DNA from: Candidatus Viridilinea mediisalina
Lineage (GTDB): Bacteria > Chloroflexota > Chloroflexia > Chloroflexales > Chloroflexaceae
Direction: 5' to 3'
NCBI RefSeq assembly: GCF_002532535.1
Contig: NZ_NQWI01000050.1
Location: forward strand, 1 to 35,110
DNA: 35,110 nucleotides
Positions 1 through 6,877 of the stretch are shown piece by piece. Both the position numbers and the translations under genes were made by a program. Each line of letters begins with the position of its first letter. The first letter of the stretch is position 1. The notes beneath the pieces were generated by a model. The model was not told the origin of the DNA. It did no database searches and was given only the letters and a program-made list of their open reading frames with translations.

Positions 1-84
1 GATGATCAGACATGGTCGCGTCTTCTGCATCTCCACCCCGACGGTTGGATCAAGCGTGACCAAAAAGACATCAAAGCGTTTCAT
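1..84 (-). CDS. mazF: MazF/PemK-type toxin, N-terminal fragment cut by window edge
   Basis: Only the first 28 codons are inside the window. The start reads MKRFDVFLVTLDPTVG and continues with KTRPCLII. This matches the opening of MazF/PemK endoribonucleases, where a V-x-L-D-P-T/V-x-G-x-E strand is followed by K-x-R-P-x-x-I/V. Family members cleave single-stranded mRNA. The ATG overlaps the TGA of the upstream AbrB-like gene in an ATGA, the translational coupling usual for antitoxin-toxin pairs. The catalytic C-terminal half is not visible, so whether the toxin is intact cannot be judged. Confidence 0.8.
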   Translation of the reverse strand, partial: MKRFDVFLVTLDPTVGVEMQKTRPCLII

Positions 85-347
85 TCCCACTCCCACTCTG
101 TACTATCCCAGAGCGTTGCAGGTGTATCGGCATCAAGCAAGACGTCATCCTGGCGCTCGGCCATCTGGCGGAACTGTGCGGCCCAAGCGGCTCGCGGCGC
201 GGCACTCGAGCGGACAATGAGGCGACTACCGTCCACTTCGAGTTCGATGGTATCAGTTAGGCCAATCTGGTCACGCACGACCTTGGGAATACGGATGCCA
301 TGGGAATTGCCAATCTTCACCAGCCGGGTTTTCATTACGGTGCTCAT
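81..347 (-). CDS. mazE: AbrB/MazE-family antitoxin
   Basis: An 88-residue protein with an N-terminal swapped-hairpin AbrB/MazE DNA-binding domain (about residues 4-48: VKIGNSHGIRIPKVVRDQIG, then an IELEVDG strand and LIVR). The C-terminal tail is acidic and Trp-rich (DSTEWEWE), as expected for the segment that wraps a MazF toxin. The start was set at 347 rather than 365 because AGGAAGG lies about 6 nt upstream of this ATG. The stop overlaps the toxin start by 4 nt. Such antitoxins normally repress their own promoter with the toxin as co-repressor. The promoter just upstream carries a short palindrome over its -10 box, which fits. Confidence 0.85.
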   Translation of the reverse strand: MSTVMKTRLVKIGNSHGIRIPKVVRDQIGLTDTIELEVDGSRLIVRSSAAPRAAWAAQFRQMAERQDDVLLDADTPATLWDSTEWEWE

Positions 348-376
348 TCCAATCCTTCCTTTCATGAAGTAATCAC

Positions 377-405
377 ATTGTAATTACATGGTTGAGCTTT
401 GTCAA
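377..405 (-). promoter_or_regulatory. Promoter and likely operator of mazEF
   Basis: On the minus strand, TTGACA (400-405) and TACAAT (377-382) are 17 nt apart, a near-consensus housekeeping promoter. The perfect palindrome TGTAATTACA (379-388) overlaps the -10 box, and a second half-site GTGATTAC follows it. This is a plausible autoregulatory operator for the AbrB-type antitoxin. Confidence 0.65.
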
Positions 406-672
406 GTGGCATCCAAGGCGTTCTGAGTCCTCTATTGCCAAAGAACGTATCTTCGTGTAGCATACGAGCTATGATCACGGTAGCCACACCATCCCTCATC
501 TGCTCCAAAGTGCGGAACTGGTTGCGTAGTACGCGCTCCGTGCTCTCATGCTTCGACCAAGATACCCAGAGTCGTCTGGTGCCTCCACGATGGCCGCATT
601 GGATCATCGCCTCCTGCGCGGGTGTTGATCTGCTTCGTGGTGATGAGCGCACTGCTATGGTGAAGCGGGCTT
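406..672. other. Intergenic stretch without a recognisable gene
   Basis: Open frames exist on both strands here, but none has a ribosome binding site, a family-like sequence or neighbour-like composition, and they overlap each other and a repeat. The stretch could be a decayed gene remnant. No function is proposed. Confidence 0.4.
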
Positions 673-769
673 ATACCATTTACGATTGTAGATTGCAGAT
701 TGCCGAACATGGCGTCCCAATGGGCGTTAGCGTTCTTGATCATGCGGCATGTTCAAGGGTAATTGGTAT
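673..769 (+). repeat. Family I repeat, copy A
   Basis: A 97-bp element running from ATACCATTTACG to GGTAATTGGTAT. The two ends are imperfect inverted repeats of each other (ATACCATTTACG against ATACCAATTACC). It holds a short GATTGTAGATTGCAGATTG run, then a unique block with GGCGTCCCAATGGGCG. A nearly identical copy in opposite orientation lies at 3881-3984; partial copies are at 30211-30261 and 35036-35070. Confidence 0.8.
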
Positions 770-855
770 TACGTTGTGACGTAGCCTGCTGCTTCGCCGA
801 GCAACCGGGCATAGCCCCCCAAAGCCCCTCCATTGCGCCAAACCAACGCAGTACC

Positions 856-919
856 AAACACCCTCGCAGCTTGAGGGTGTTTTGAGCTGCCTTTAAGCCC
901 AAATCCAAATGGATTTGGG
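856..919 (+). promoter_or_regulatory. Two-hairpin leader of the MFS gene (possible attenuator)
   Basis: Hairpin 1 pairs 856-865 with 873-882 (AAACACCCTC / GAGGGTGTTT, 10 bp) and ends in a short T-run, so it resembles a weak intrinsic terminator. Hairpin 2 pairs 898-906 with 911-919 (CCCAAATCC / GGATTTGGG, loop AAAT). Both lie just before the AAAGGAGG site at 941-948. This layout is common for attenuated exporter genes, but no leader peptide or known riboswitch was recognised. Confidence 0.45.
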
Positions 920-956
920 TGGCTTGGTTGTGGTTTGCAAAAAGGAGGTTGCACCA

Positions 957-2180
957 ATGAATCTGTTATCTCTTCAGATATATCTACGACGCATTAGCCC
1001 ACCAGTTTGGCGCATTTTCATCCACAGTATCCTCTTTGGTTTAGCCATAAGCATTGCGGATCTGCTCTTCAATTTCTACCTCATAAGCCTGGGGTATGGA
1101 GCCGACACCGTAGGCTTATTGTCCACCGTCAGCCGCTTGGCCGGAGTCTTCTTTGGGGTACCAATGGGTATGTTGATTGATCGCTTTGACGCGCGCCGAG
1201 CAACCTTATGGGCACTGGTGGTGTATTGTCTTGGCTGGGGCTTTATGCTGCTATCGCACAGTCTGTGGGCCTTAATCCTAGCTCAATCGATCATCGGGGC
1301 AGCCTTTCTGACTGCCACGATGGCGCTTGTGCCACTGTTGGCCAGTGTAACCAACGATGATGAGCGGGCCGATGTCTTTGGGCTGAATGCTTCGGCCACC
1401 CTCATGATCGGGCTTGTCGGCAGCAGCGTAGGGGGCATGCTGCCACTGCTGGTGGCGGGGTTGCTCGGCAGTGACCCGCAGGCCACAGTGGCCTATCGTT
1501 TCGCTTTGCTCAGCGTCATCGGCTTGAGCCTGCTGGCGATGCTGCCATTGCGAGGGCGCTTCCCAGTAGTGCCGGAGCAGGCACTCGCGGCTACTGTGCC
1601 TGCCGAGAGCCAAGCATTGCCGTTGCGCTCCATCCTGCGCCTGGTTAGCTCAGGGCTACTCTTAGGGATTGGCGGTGGCGCGATCATTCCTTTTCAGAAC
1701 CTCTTCTTTCGTGATGTCTTTGGCTTGCCTGATGCGGCAGTAGGCATCGTCTTTGCGCTGGGCTGCTTGGGCATGGGCCTAGGCGCCCTCCTTGGCCCAT
1801 TCGTCTGCAAAGCCCTTGGCTTGCAGCGCGGAGCCGCCTTGCTCCGTTTTGCTGCCATCATCGGCTTACTCTTCATGCTCGCACCAATGCTCAGTTTAGC
1901 AATAGCAGGCGTCTTTCTGCGCGGCCTCTTGCTTGCCGCCAGTTTTCCCATGAACGATGCCCTGATTATGCAGCATACCCCCTTTCTGCAGCGCGGCCTA
2001 GCCATGAGCATGCTAAGCGTCCTCTGGGCCGCCGGATGGGCCCTGAGTGCGCTGATCTGCGGTATGCTCCAAGTTCACTGGGGCTTTACCCCGCTGATCA
2101 TCATCGCCGCCGTTGCCTTCAGTCTCTCGGCATGGCTCATTCTGAGCCTGCGCTTGGTGAGGTCAAAAGCTCTGGGTTGA
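957..2180 (+). CDS. MFS transporter (probable exporter)
   Basis: A 407-residue, very hydrophobic protein with about 12 predicted membrane helices in two halves. The halves are separated near residue 200 by a hydrophilic loop. After the second helix there is an MFS motif-A sequence, GMLIDRFDARRATLWA, in the cytoplasmic loop where the family couples helix movement to proton flow. The start was set at 957 because AAAGGAGG lies 8 nt upstream; the longer frame from 909 begins inside a leader hairpin. The substrate cannot be read from sequence. Motif A placement suggests drug or metabolite export, which is inference. The gene sits between two inverted family I repeats together with the broken NACHT gene, and a family III element begins at its stop codon. 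Confidence 0.85.
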   Translation: MNLLSLQIYLRRISPPVWRIFIHSILFGLAISIADLLFNFYLISLGYGADTVGLLSTVSRLAGVFFGVPMGMLIDRFDARRATLWALVVYCLGWGFMLLSHSLWALILAQSIIGAAFLTATMALVPLLASVTNDDERADVFGLNASATLMIGLVGSSVGGMLPLLVAGLLGSDPQATVAYRFALLSVIGLSLLAMLPLRGRFPVVPEQALAATVPAESQALPLRSILRLVSSGLLLGIGGGAIIPFQNLFFRDVFGLPDAAVGIVFALGCLGMGLGALLGPFVCKALGLQRGAALLRFAAIIGLLFMLAPMLSLAIAGVFLRGLLLAASFPMNDALIMQHTPFLQRGLAMSMLSVLWAAGWALSALICGMLQVHWGFTPLIIIAAVAFSLSAWLILSLRLVRSKALG

Positions 2181-2300
2181 GACGGTTGAAGGTTTCAGAA
2201 ACAGCCTCAGTTTTACCGTTGGAGTGCCGACGTTAGTCGGCATCCAACGGTAGTTTGTGATCTCAGCCGACTAACGTCGGCATTACCTACGGCTAACAAA
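2181..2300. repeat. Family III repeat, copy a (AGTGCCGAC-type core)
   Basis: Begins right after the MFS stop codon with GGTTTCAGAAAC and TTTTACCG, as in the 14463-14605 copy. It contains two TAGTCGGC-type palindromes (GTGCCGACGTTAGTCGGC, and GCCGACTAACGTCGGC further on). The outer AGGGATGG end is degraded in this copy. Confidence 0.7.
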
Positions 2301-2325
2301 AGAAGCAAACAGTAAGTCTTTCGTA

Positions 2326-2331
2326 TATAAT
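2326..2331 (+). promoter_or_regulatory. Possible -10 box for the NACHT gene
   Basis: TATAAT lies only 11 nt before the ATG at 2342, and no Shine-Dalgarno sequence is present. Transcription from it would give a nearly leaderless mRNA. No convincing -35 box was found. Confidence 0.35.
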
Positions 2332-2341
2332 AGATCACATC

Positions 2342-3253
2342 ATGACCATTTCAGAAGCCAATCCATCCCCCCCAACTCAAATAAGCAGACTCAGCGCTGA
2401 GATTGCTGCCGTACTGCCCCCTGAGCTCCATGATCAAGCTGAGGTAATTGCCCAGCGTGTCTTTGCGGCTTTTGGTGTTACCAGTAGGCAAACGCTCACT
2501 CCGAATTCTGAGAGAATGGCCCAGGCTTTGGAAAACTTGGCTGGGCGCAATTTTTCTGTAAATCAGGCACTGATCAACTTTGGTGAGCATACGCACGTTG
2601 GAGGTAACGTAACGATAGGTAACGTTGCCGGTCGTGATAATATCAACGTCGCTTGTACAATTAATTATATCAATCAATATAATCCAGAAAAATATAGACG
2701 CGATCAAATTTTAGTACGTATAGAAAATCGTGTACGTAATCAGTCTCATGATGCTGTAAAAAAATTAAGTACGGTTGAAATCAATCTTTCTTACTATACC
2801 AACAGTCCAGCAGCAGCCATCGCCACGGGCGTTGCTCAAGAGCAAACCAGAAGATCAGCAGCATCCCAAGGTATGATGGAGATTGTCACTCATTTCGAGG
2901 GGCGTTTCATCATGCTTGGCGATCCAGGTTTGGGCAAGAGTACCATTCTCTTTGCGATCATGCACCACCTGTTGCAAAACGCCCGCAATGATGTCAACTT
3001 GCCCATTCCGGTTCTCGTGAACCTCTCTTCATGGCAAGACCCCAAGCAACAATTTCAAACATGGTTGGCTGAACAGATTGCGGTGACCTACCAACTGCCT
3101 CGGCAGTTGATGCTTGATTTGATTACGAATGATCGGATTTTTCCGCTCTTGGATGGGCTGAATGAGGTGCGTGAAGGTTACCAAAAGCGCTGCATTGATG
3201 CGATCAATCTCTATTTACGATTGATTCCGCGCTTGCCCGCCGCTCCATCATGA
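2342..3253 (+). CDS. NACHT/STAND NTPase, N-terminal part (likely truncated)
   Basis: A 303-residue protein. Residues 1-85 are of unknown type. About 85-115 form a Gly/Val-rich strand pattern (GGNVTIGNVAGRDNIN) of the kind placed before NACHT domains in this class. A NACHT core follows with Walker A GDPGLGKST (193-201) and Walker B-like IFPLLDGLNEV (Asp271). Bacterial NACHT/STAND proteins are oligomerising sensors, many of them antiphage. The protein stops about 30 residues after Walker B, so the rest of the NTPase and any sensor region are missing. A membrane-spanning C-terminal part follows in another frame with an ATGA overlap. Bases around 2640-2800 are distinctly AT-rich compared with the neighbours, which suggests transfer. 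Probably an internally deleted gene; a two-subunit protein is the alternative. Confidence 0.75.
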   Translation: MTISEANPSPPTQISRLSAEIAAVLPPELHDQAEVIAQRVFAAFGVTSRQTLTPNSERMAQALENLAGRNFSVNQALINFGEHTHVGGNVTIGNVAGRDNINVACTINYINQYNPEKYRRDQILVRIENRVRNQSHDAVKKLSTVEINLSYYTNSPAAAIATGVAQEQTRRSAASQGMMEIVTHFEGRFIMLGDPGLGKSTILFAIMHHLLQNARNDVNLPIPVLVNLSSWQDPKQQFQTWLAEQIAVTYQLPRQLMLDLITNDRIFPLLDGLNEVREGYQKRCIDAINLYLRLIPRLPAAPS

Positions 3254-3810
3254 TTGGTGTTGCGACCTCCATCTTCATCACGCCAATCCTTGCCCTCGCT
3301 AGTAGTCCGCTCCTCGGCATCTTGACCGGCATCTCCTTTGGTGGGTTATTGGCTGTCCTGCTGATCTCACGCGATCTCACCGGACAAGAGATCAAGCCAG
3401 ATGAGAGGAACCAAGATGGCATTATGGCATCGCTCAAGAACGCCCTGCTCGTGAGCTCTATTGCTGGCATCATGGGGACAGTCGCTATGGGAGGGGTCTT
3501 AACGCTCATCTTTGCCCATACTATCGGCTGGATCTTTGGTCTCTGCTTCGGCTTAGGTGTTGCGCTCTTCTCTTGGTCCTTCTATGGCGGCGAGACTTTC
3601 GCCAAGCATCTGCTGCTACGAGCTATGTTCGCCAAGCATAGCTATTTGCCATGGCGTCTCGAAGATTTCTTTACCGCTTGCGCCAACATACGCCTGCTGG
3701 CTCGCTTCGGTAGCGGCTACACCTTCATGCATATGAAGCTGCGCGACTATATGGCTGATGTGAGTGATGCTGAGATCGATGAGCTTGTAGATCGCGTGAA
3801 ATTGCAATAG
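3250..3810 (+). CDS. C-terminal membrane part of the same NACHT protein (fragment)
   Basis: A 186-residue ORF with about four hydrophobic helices (residues 2-22, 25-42, 58-80 and 83-102). A conserved-looking tail follows: PWRLEDFFTACANIRLLARF, then GSGYTFMHMKLRDYMAD. That G-x-G-Y-x-F-x-H pattern is the usual end of membrane-linked bacterial NACHT proteins. The ATG overlaps the upstream stop (ATGA). The frame stays open upstream of this ATG and reads SALARRSI, so the ATG is probably not the original start but a codon near a deletion junction. If translated, it could be made by coupling to the upstream ORF. Confidence 0.65.
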   Translation: MIGVATSIFITPILALASSPLLGILTGISFGGLLAVLLISRDLTGQEIKPDERNQDGIMASLKNALLVSSIAGIMGTVAMGGVLTLIFAHTIGWIFGLCFGLGVALFSWSFYGGETFAKHLLLRAMFAKHSYLPWRLEDFFTACANIRLLARFGSGYTFMHMKLRDYMADVSDAEIDELVDRVKLQ

Positions 3811-3880
3811 TACCCAACCACGTTGCATAGCTCGCTAAACTATGGCAGAGTACGTTGCACTCCAGCATATGCAGCTTGTC

Positions 3881-3984
3881 ATGCCACTTACCCTTGAACA
3901 TGCCGCATTATCAAGAATGCTAACGCCCATTGGGACGCCATGTTCGGCAATCTGCAATCTGCAATCTGCAATCGTAAATGGTAT
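3881..3984 (-). repeat. Family I repeat, copy B (inverted relative to copy A)
   Basis: The reverse complement matches 673-769 almost base for base, with one extra GCAATCT unit and a diverged outer end (ATGCCACTTACCC). Its ATACC end falls on the stop codon of the adjacent transporter gene. Confidence 0.8.
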
Positions 3985-5330
3985 CACACCCGCTCCGGCA
4001 CCCGATTGCCCGCCTCTTCAATCGCACGGCGCACGTTGACCATGAGCAGTACGAGTAGCCCGGAGATGAAGAAGACCATGAGCGAAACGAGGGCGATGCG
4101 GTAGCTGCCGGTGATCTGGTAGGCTAGGCCAAAGAAGAGTGGCGCTAACCAGCTTGTGCCCCGCTCGCCAACTTCGTAGATGCTAAAATATTCCGCCTCT
4201 TGCCCTTCCGGGATCATTTGTGAGAAGAGCGAACGGCTGATCGCTTGGCTCCCCCCTAAGACCAACGCGATCACGGCGGCTAGTAGGAAGAATTGTGCGG
4301 GCACTTCGGCGGGCATGAAGTAGCCGTAGATCACGACGGCTGTCCAGATTACCAAGCTGGCCGCAATGGCCCGTTTGGCCCCGATCCGTTGGGCGATCCA
4401 GCCAAAGAGCAGCGCCCCAAAAAAGGCGACAAACTGCACCATCAGAATCGCCGGAATGAGAACCCCCTGCGGCAAACCTAACTCCTCGGCCCCAAAGAGC
4501 GCCGCCAGTGCAATCACCGCTTGGATACCATCGTTGTAGAGCAGATAGGCGACCAAGAAGAGCAGCATATGGCCATTGTGACGCATCTGCTTGAAGGTGT
4601 GGACTAACTGCTTGAAGCCAACGGTGATGTAGCGTTCCCCTGGGGGCAGACGGCGTACCGCCCCCCGTGTGCGGATCGTCGCCAAGGGAATCAGTGTAAA
4701 GATGGCCCACCAGACCCCCGCTGAGGCGAGGCTGATCCGTACCGCCATGCTCTCTTCAATCCCCAGCGCTTCAGCATTGTTGAAGAGGATTAAGTTGAGC
4801 AGCAGGAGCAAGCCGCCCCCCAAGTAGCCTAAGGCCCACCCCTTCGACGACGCTTCATCGCGCTTGTCTGGGCTGGCAATCTCTGGCAGAAAGGCGTTGT
4901 AAAAGACCATTGATGCGCCAAAGGCAAGGTTGGCGATCACAAACAAGCCCCCACCCAACAGATACCTGTCGCCCTCCAAGAAGTAGAGGCCCATCGTCGC
5001 AAATGCGCCGATATAGGCAAAAATGCCCATGAACAGCTTCTTCGCCCGCGAGTAGTCGGCGATTGCGCCCAGAATCGGCAGAAAAAAGACCTGCAACAAC
5101 ACCGAGAGCGAAACCATATAGGCAAAGAATGATCCCGCTGCCAACGGAATCCCCAAGGGATAGACGAAACCTTCGCTGTCGGCAGCCGCCCGCGCTACCG
5201 CTGTCAAATATGGCCCTAAGAAGACCGTTACAACCGTTGTGGAAAAGACCGAGTTCGCCCAATCGTAAAAATACCAGCCAACCAACTCACGGCGATCATC
5301 AACGGGGTAGTCGGGCGTAGTTGCGCTCAT
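3984..5330 (-). CDS. UMF1/Atg22-like MFS transporter
   Basis: A 448-residue protein with about 12 membrane helices. The N-terminal sequence GWYFYDWANSVFSTTV (residues 18-33) is the hallmark of the Atg22-like family, whose yeast member exports amino acids from the vacuole. Further family-like features are GAIADYSRAKK in the loop after the third helix (about 88-98), and GGSQAISRSLFSQMIPEG followed by EYFSIYEVGERG in the C-terminal half. The start is supported by AAGGGGC about 6 nt upstream. The bacterial substrate is unknown; amino acid export is only a family-based guess. The TGA stop is formed at the junction with family I copy B. Confidence 0.88.
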   Translation of the reverse strand: MSATTPDYPVDDRRELVGWYFYDWANSVFSTTVVTVFLGPYLTAVARAAADSEGFVYPLGIPLAAGSFFAYMVSLSVLLQVFFLPILGAIADYSRAKKLFMGIFAYIGAFATMGLYFLEGDRYLLGGGLFVIANLAFGASMVFYNAFLPEIASPDKRDEASSKGWALGYLGGGLLLLLNLILFNNAEALGIEESMAVRISLASAGVWWAIFTLIPLATIRTRGAVRRLPPGERYITVGFKQLVHTFKQMRHNGHMLLFLVAYLLYNDGIQAVIALAALFGAEELGLPQGVLIPAILMVQFVAFFGALLFGWIAQRIGAKRAIAASLVIWTAVVIYGYFMPAEVPAQFFLLAAVIALVLGGSQAISRSLFSQMIPEGQEAEYFSIYEVGERGTSWLAPLFFGLAYQITGSYRIALVSLMVFFISGLLVLLMVNVRRAIEEAGNRVPERV

Positions 5331-5361
5331 AGATGCCCCTTTACGTAAGCTTTATGGCGTT

Positions 5362-5380
5362 AAGCCCCCGGCGGGGGCTT
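5362..5380. terminator. GC-rich hairpin upstream of the UMF1 gene
   Basis: AAGCCCCCG pairs with CGGGGGCTT around a one-base centre. It lies between the UMF1 start and a family II repeat. No clear T-run follows on the minus strand, so a terminator role is weak. Confidence 0.4.
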
Positions 5381-5484
5381 AGAGGCTGTCTGAAAAGTCT
5401 ATGAACTGACGTTGGAGTGCCGGCTTTAGCCGGCTAAAGCCGGCACTCCAACATGTGCCCACTAGCTTTTCAGACAGCTTCTTA
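5379..5484 (+). repeat. Family II repeat, copy 1
   Basis: 106 bp from TTAGAGGCTGTCTGAAAAG to CTTTTCAGACAGCTTCTTA, giving 19-bp terminal inverted repeats with two mismatches. The core is a palindrome GGAGTGCCGGCTTTAGCC / GGCTAAAGCCGGCACTCC. Two more copies are at 29557-29662 and 31849-31953. The structure is that of a MITE-like non-autonomous element. Confidence 0.85.
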
Positions 5485-5580
5485 GGGGAGGCTGCGCCTC
5501 CTTCAAGAATCCTCTTGTTGTTTGGTGTTGACGGCGAAGCCGTCAACACCAAACAACAAGAGGATTTGGAGCGTAGCCCC
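5485..5580. repeat. Family IV repeat with 28-bp perfect hairpin
   Basis: A GC mini-hairpin (GGAGGCTGCGCCTCC) is followed by a perfect 28-bp stem (5508-5535 with 5539-5566) around a GAA loop. It lies directly downstream of the CPBP gene stop, so it may also end that transcript. Confidence 0.8.
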
Positions 5581-5584
5581 AATC

Positions 5585-6604
5585 TCACGTTACACTCTCA
5601 AGCATCCAAACGATCAAAAAGTGACTAATCGCGGCGGCTGTGACCTTGCCAGTTCGCATGTAAGTCCAGCCGCCAGCCAGCCCAATTGCGGCCCCGCTGA
5701 ACATGCCGAACCAGCCGCCCCGCAGCATGCCCAAGGCAGCCCAGACGGTCGCGGCGCTGATCAAGGCCAGCCATGGGCTTACTGCATCCAAACTGCCGCC
5801 CTCCATAGCGCGGGCCAAGCCCTGCTGGATGCCGCTACGCAACAACAGTTCCACAGGCAAAGCCACAAAGAAGTAGGCTTTCACCGCGCCAAGCAGCAAT
5901 GTCCCCGCAGTTGGCAGCGGACTAACCAGGCTGAGGTTGCCACTGGCCCAGCCGCTGCTACCTACCAGCAAGAGCGCCACGACGCCAGCCAGTAGCGCCG
6001 TGCGTAGCTCACGAGGGCTCAGATGCCAACTATAACCCACCCCAGGCCAGCCGCGTACCGCAAAGAGCAACAAGAGCAATGGGATACTCGCCAACTCAAA
6101 GAAACCGACCAATCCCATGTGTTCCGGCAGGGTCAAGGGGGGCAATAGGCCCAACCAGAGTGCTACCGCCAGATAGCCCAAGCCGATTGCATCGAGCGGT
6201 GTGGGTTGCCGTTGGCTGCGGGCCCGCACCAGCATGACCGCTGGCAGCAGGGTGATCGCCAGCGCCGCCAGCATACCACTCAGATCCAATGCACGCACCG
6301 TCTGTGCATAGGCCACATAGAGAACAGGCAAAAGCGCCAGTAACACTCCAAAGGCCCGTAGATCGTGGCGCACCACCCGCCCCAAGCCATCATAGAGCGC
6401 CGCACAGCCCGGTAGCGTCACGGCCAGCGCCAACAGGGTAAAGGTGGTCAAACTACCCCAACGTGCCGCCGCACTCATCGGAATCGGGTAGCTCGCCAGT
6501 GCAAATGTACCAACCAAGAGCGCCGCACCCACCAATGCCGCCAATAGACCCTCCGGCAGTCCAAAGGCATCAGTTGGGTAGCGCCAATCGTTCTTTCGAG
6601 GCAA
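5585..6604 (-). CDS. CPBP (CAAX-like) membrane protein, catalytic motifs degenerate
   Basis: A 339-residue protein with about 9-10 membrane helices. The C-terminal third resembles CPBP intramembrane metalloproteases (Rce1-like): VELLLRSGIQ around residues 251-260 replaces the usual EExxxR, and ISHFLIVW (His328) matches the last His-bearing helix. The first glutamate is Val251 here, and the central helix (ATVWAALGML) lacks the expected His. Only Glu252, Arg256 and His328 remain as candidate catalytic or metal residues. It may be a non-proteolytic family member. The start is TTG at 6604, with AAGGAG 7 nt upstream. It lies downstream of the M16C protease gene on the same strand, separated by repeats. 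Confidence 0.7.
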   Translation of the reverse strand: MPRKNDWRYPTDAFGLPEGLLAALVGAALLVGTFALASYPIPMSAAARWGSLTTFTLLALAVTLPGCAALYDGLGRVVRHDLRAFGVLLALLPVLYVAYAQTVRALDLSGMLAALAITLLPAVMLVRARSQRQPTPLDAIGLGYLAVALWLGLLPPLTLPEHMGLVGFFELASIPLLLLLFAVRGWPGVGYSWHLSPRELRTALLAGVVALLLVGSSGWASGNLSLVSPLPTAGTLLLGAVKAYFFVALPVELLLRSGIQQGLARAMEGGSLDAVSPWLALISAATVWAALGMLRGGWFGMFSGAAIGLAGGWTYMRTGKVTAAAISHFLIVWMLESVT

Positions 6605-6615
6605 ACAGAAACTCC

Positions 6616-6672
6616 TTCCTCCGGCGGGGGGTTGGGGGCGGCTGCGCCGCCCCAGAAGAATTTTTTGTTAGG
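6616..6672 (+). repeat. Family IV-like repeat with terminator-like hairpin
   Basis: GGGGCGGC (6635-6642) pairs with GCCGCCCC (6646-6653) around TGC, followed by AGAAGAATTTTTTGTT. Read on the plus strand this is a plausible intrinsic terminator. The AAGAAT...TTGTT tail recurs in the other family IV copies. Confidence 0.55.
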
Positions 6673-6681
6673 GTAGGGTAG

Positions 6682-6856
6682 GTAGTGCCGACTTTAGTCG
6701 GCTGAGGTCGCCGACAACCCCAGGATGCCGACTAACGTCGGCACTACGTTTGCCCCATAGGTCGCCGACAACCCCAGGATGCCGACTAACGTCGGCACTA
6801 CGTTTGCCCCATAGGTCGCCGACAACCCCAGGATGCCGACTAACGTCGGCACTACG
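6682..6856. repeat. 54-bp tandem repeat of TAGTCGGC-type palindromes
   Basis: After a leading GTAGTGCCGACTTTAGTCGG, a 54-bp unit starts at 6707, 6761 and 6815 (about 2.8 copies, essentially identical). Each unit carries GTCGCCGACAACCCC and the palindrome GCCGACTAACGTCGGC. The same palindromic core fills family III copies a and c. It lies just downstream of the M16C protease stop. Confidence 0.85.
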
Positions 6857-6877
6857 ACGGTAATGTTGAGTTGAATT

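Noticed and set aside
399-779. Plus-strand ORF of 126 residues between mazE and the MFS gene
   Set aside because: It runs through the mazE promoter flank and into a family I repeat, has no ribosome site and no family-like sequence.
3842-4039. Small plus-strand ORF of 65 residues after the NACHT fragment
   Set aside because: Most of it lies within family I copy B and the antisense end of the UMF1 gene.
5522-5995. Plus-strand ORF of 157 residues
   Set aside because: It begins inside the family IV hairpin and is antisense to the CPBP gene.
6707-6856. Possible CRISPR array
   Set aside because: The 54-bp units are contiguous and identical, with no unique spacers and no cas genes nearby.
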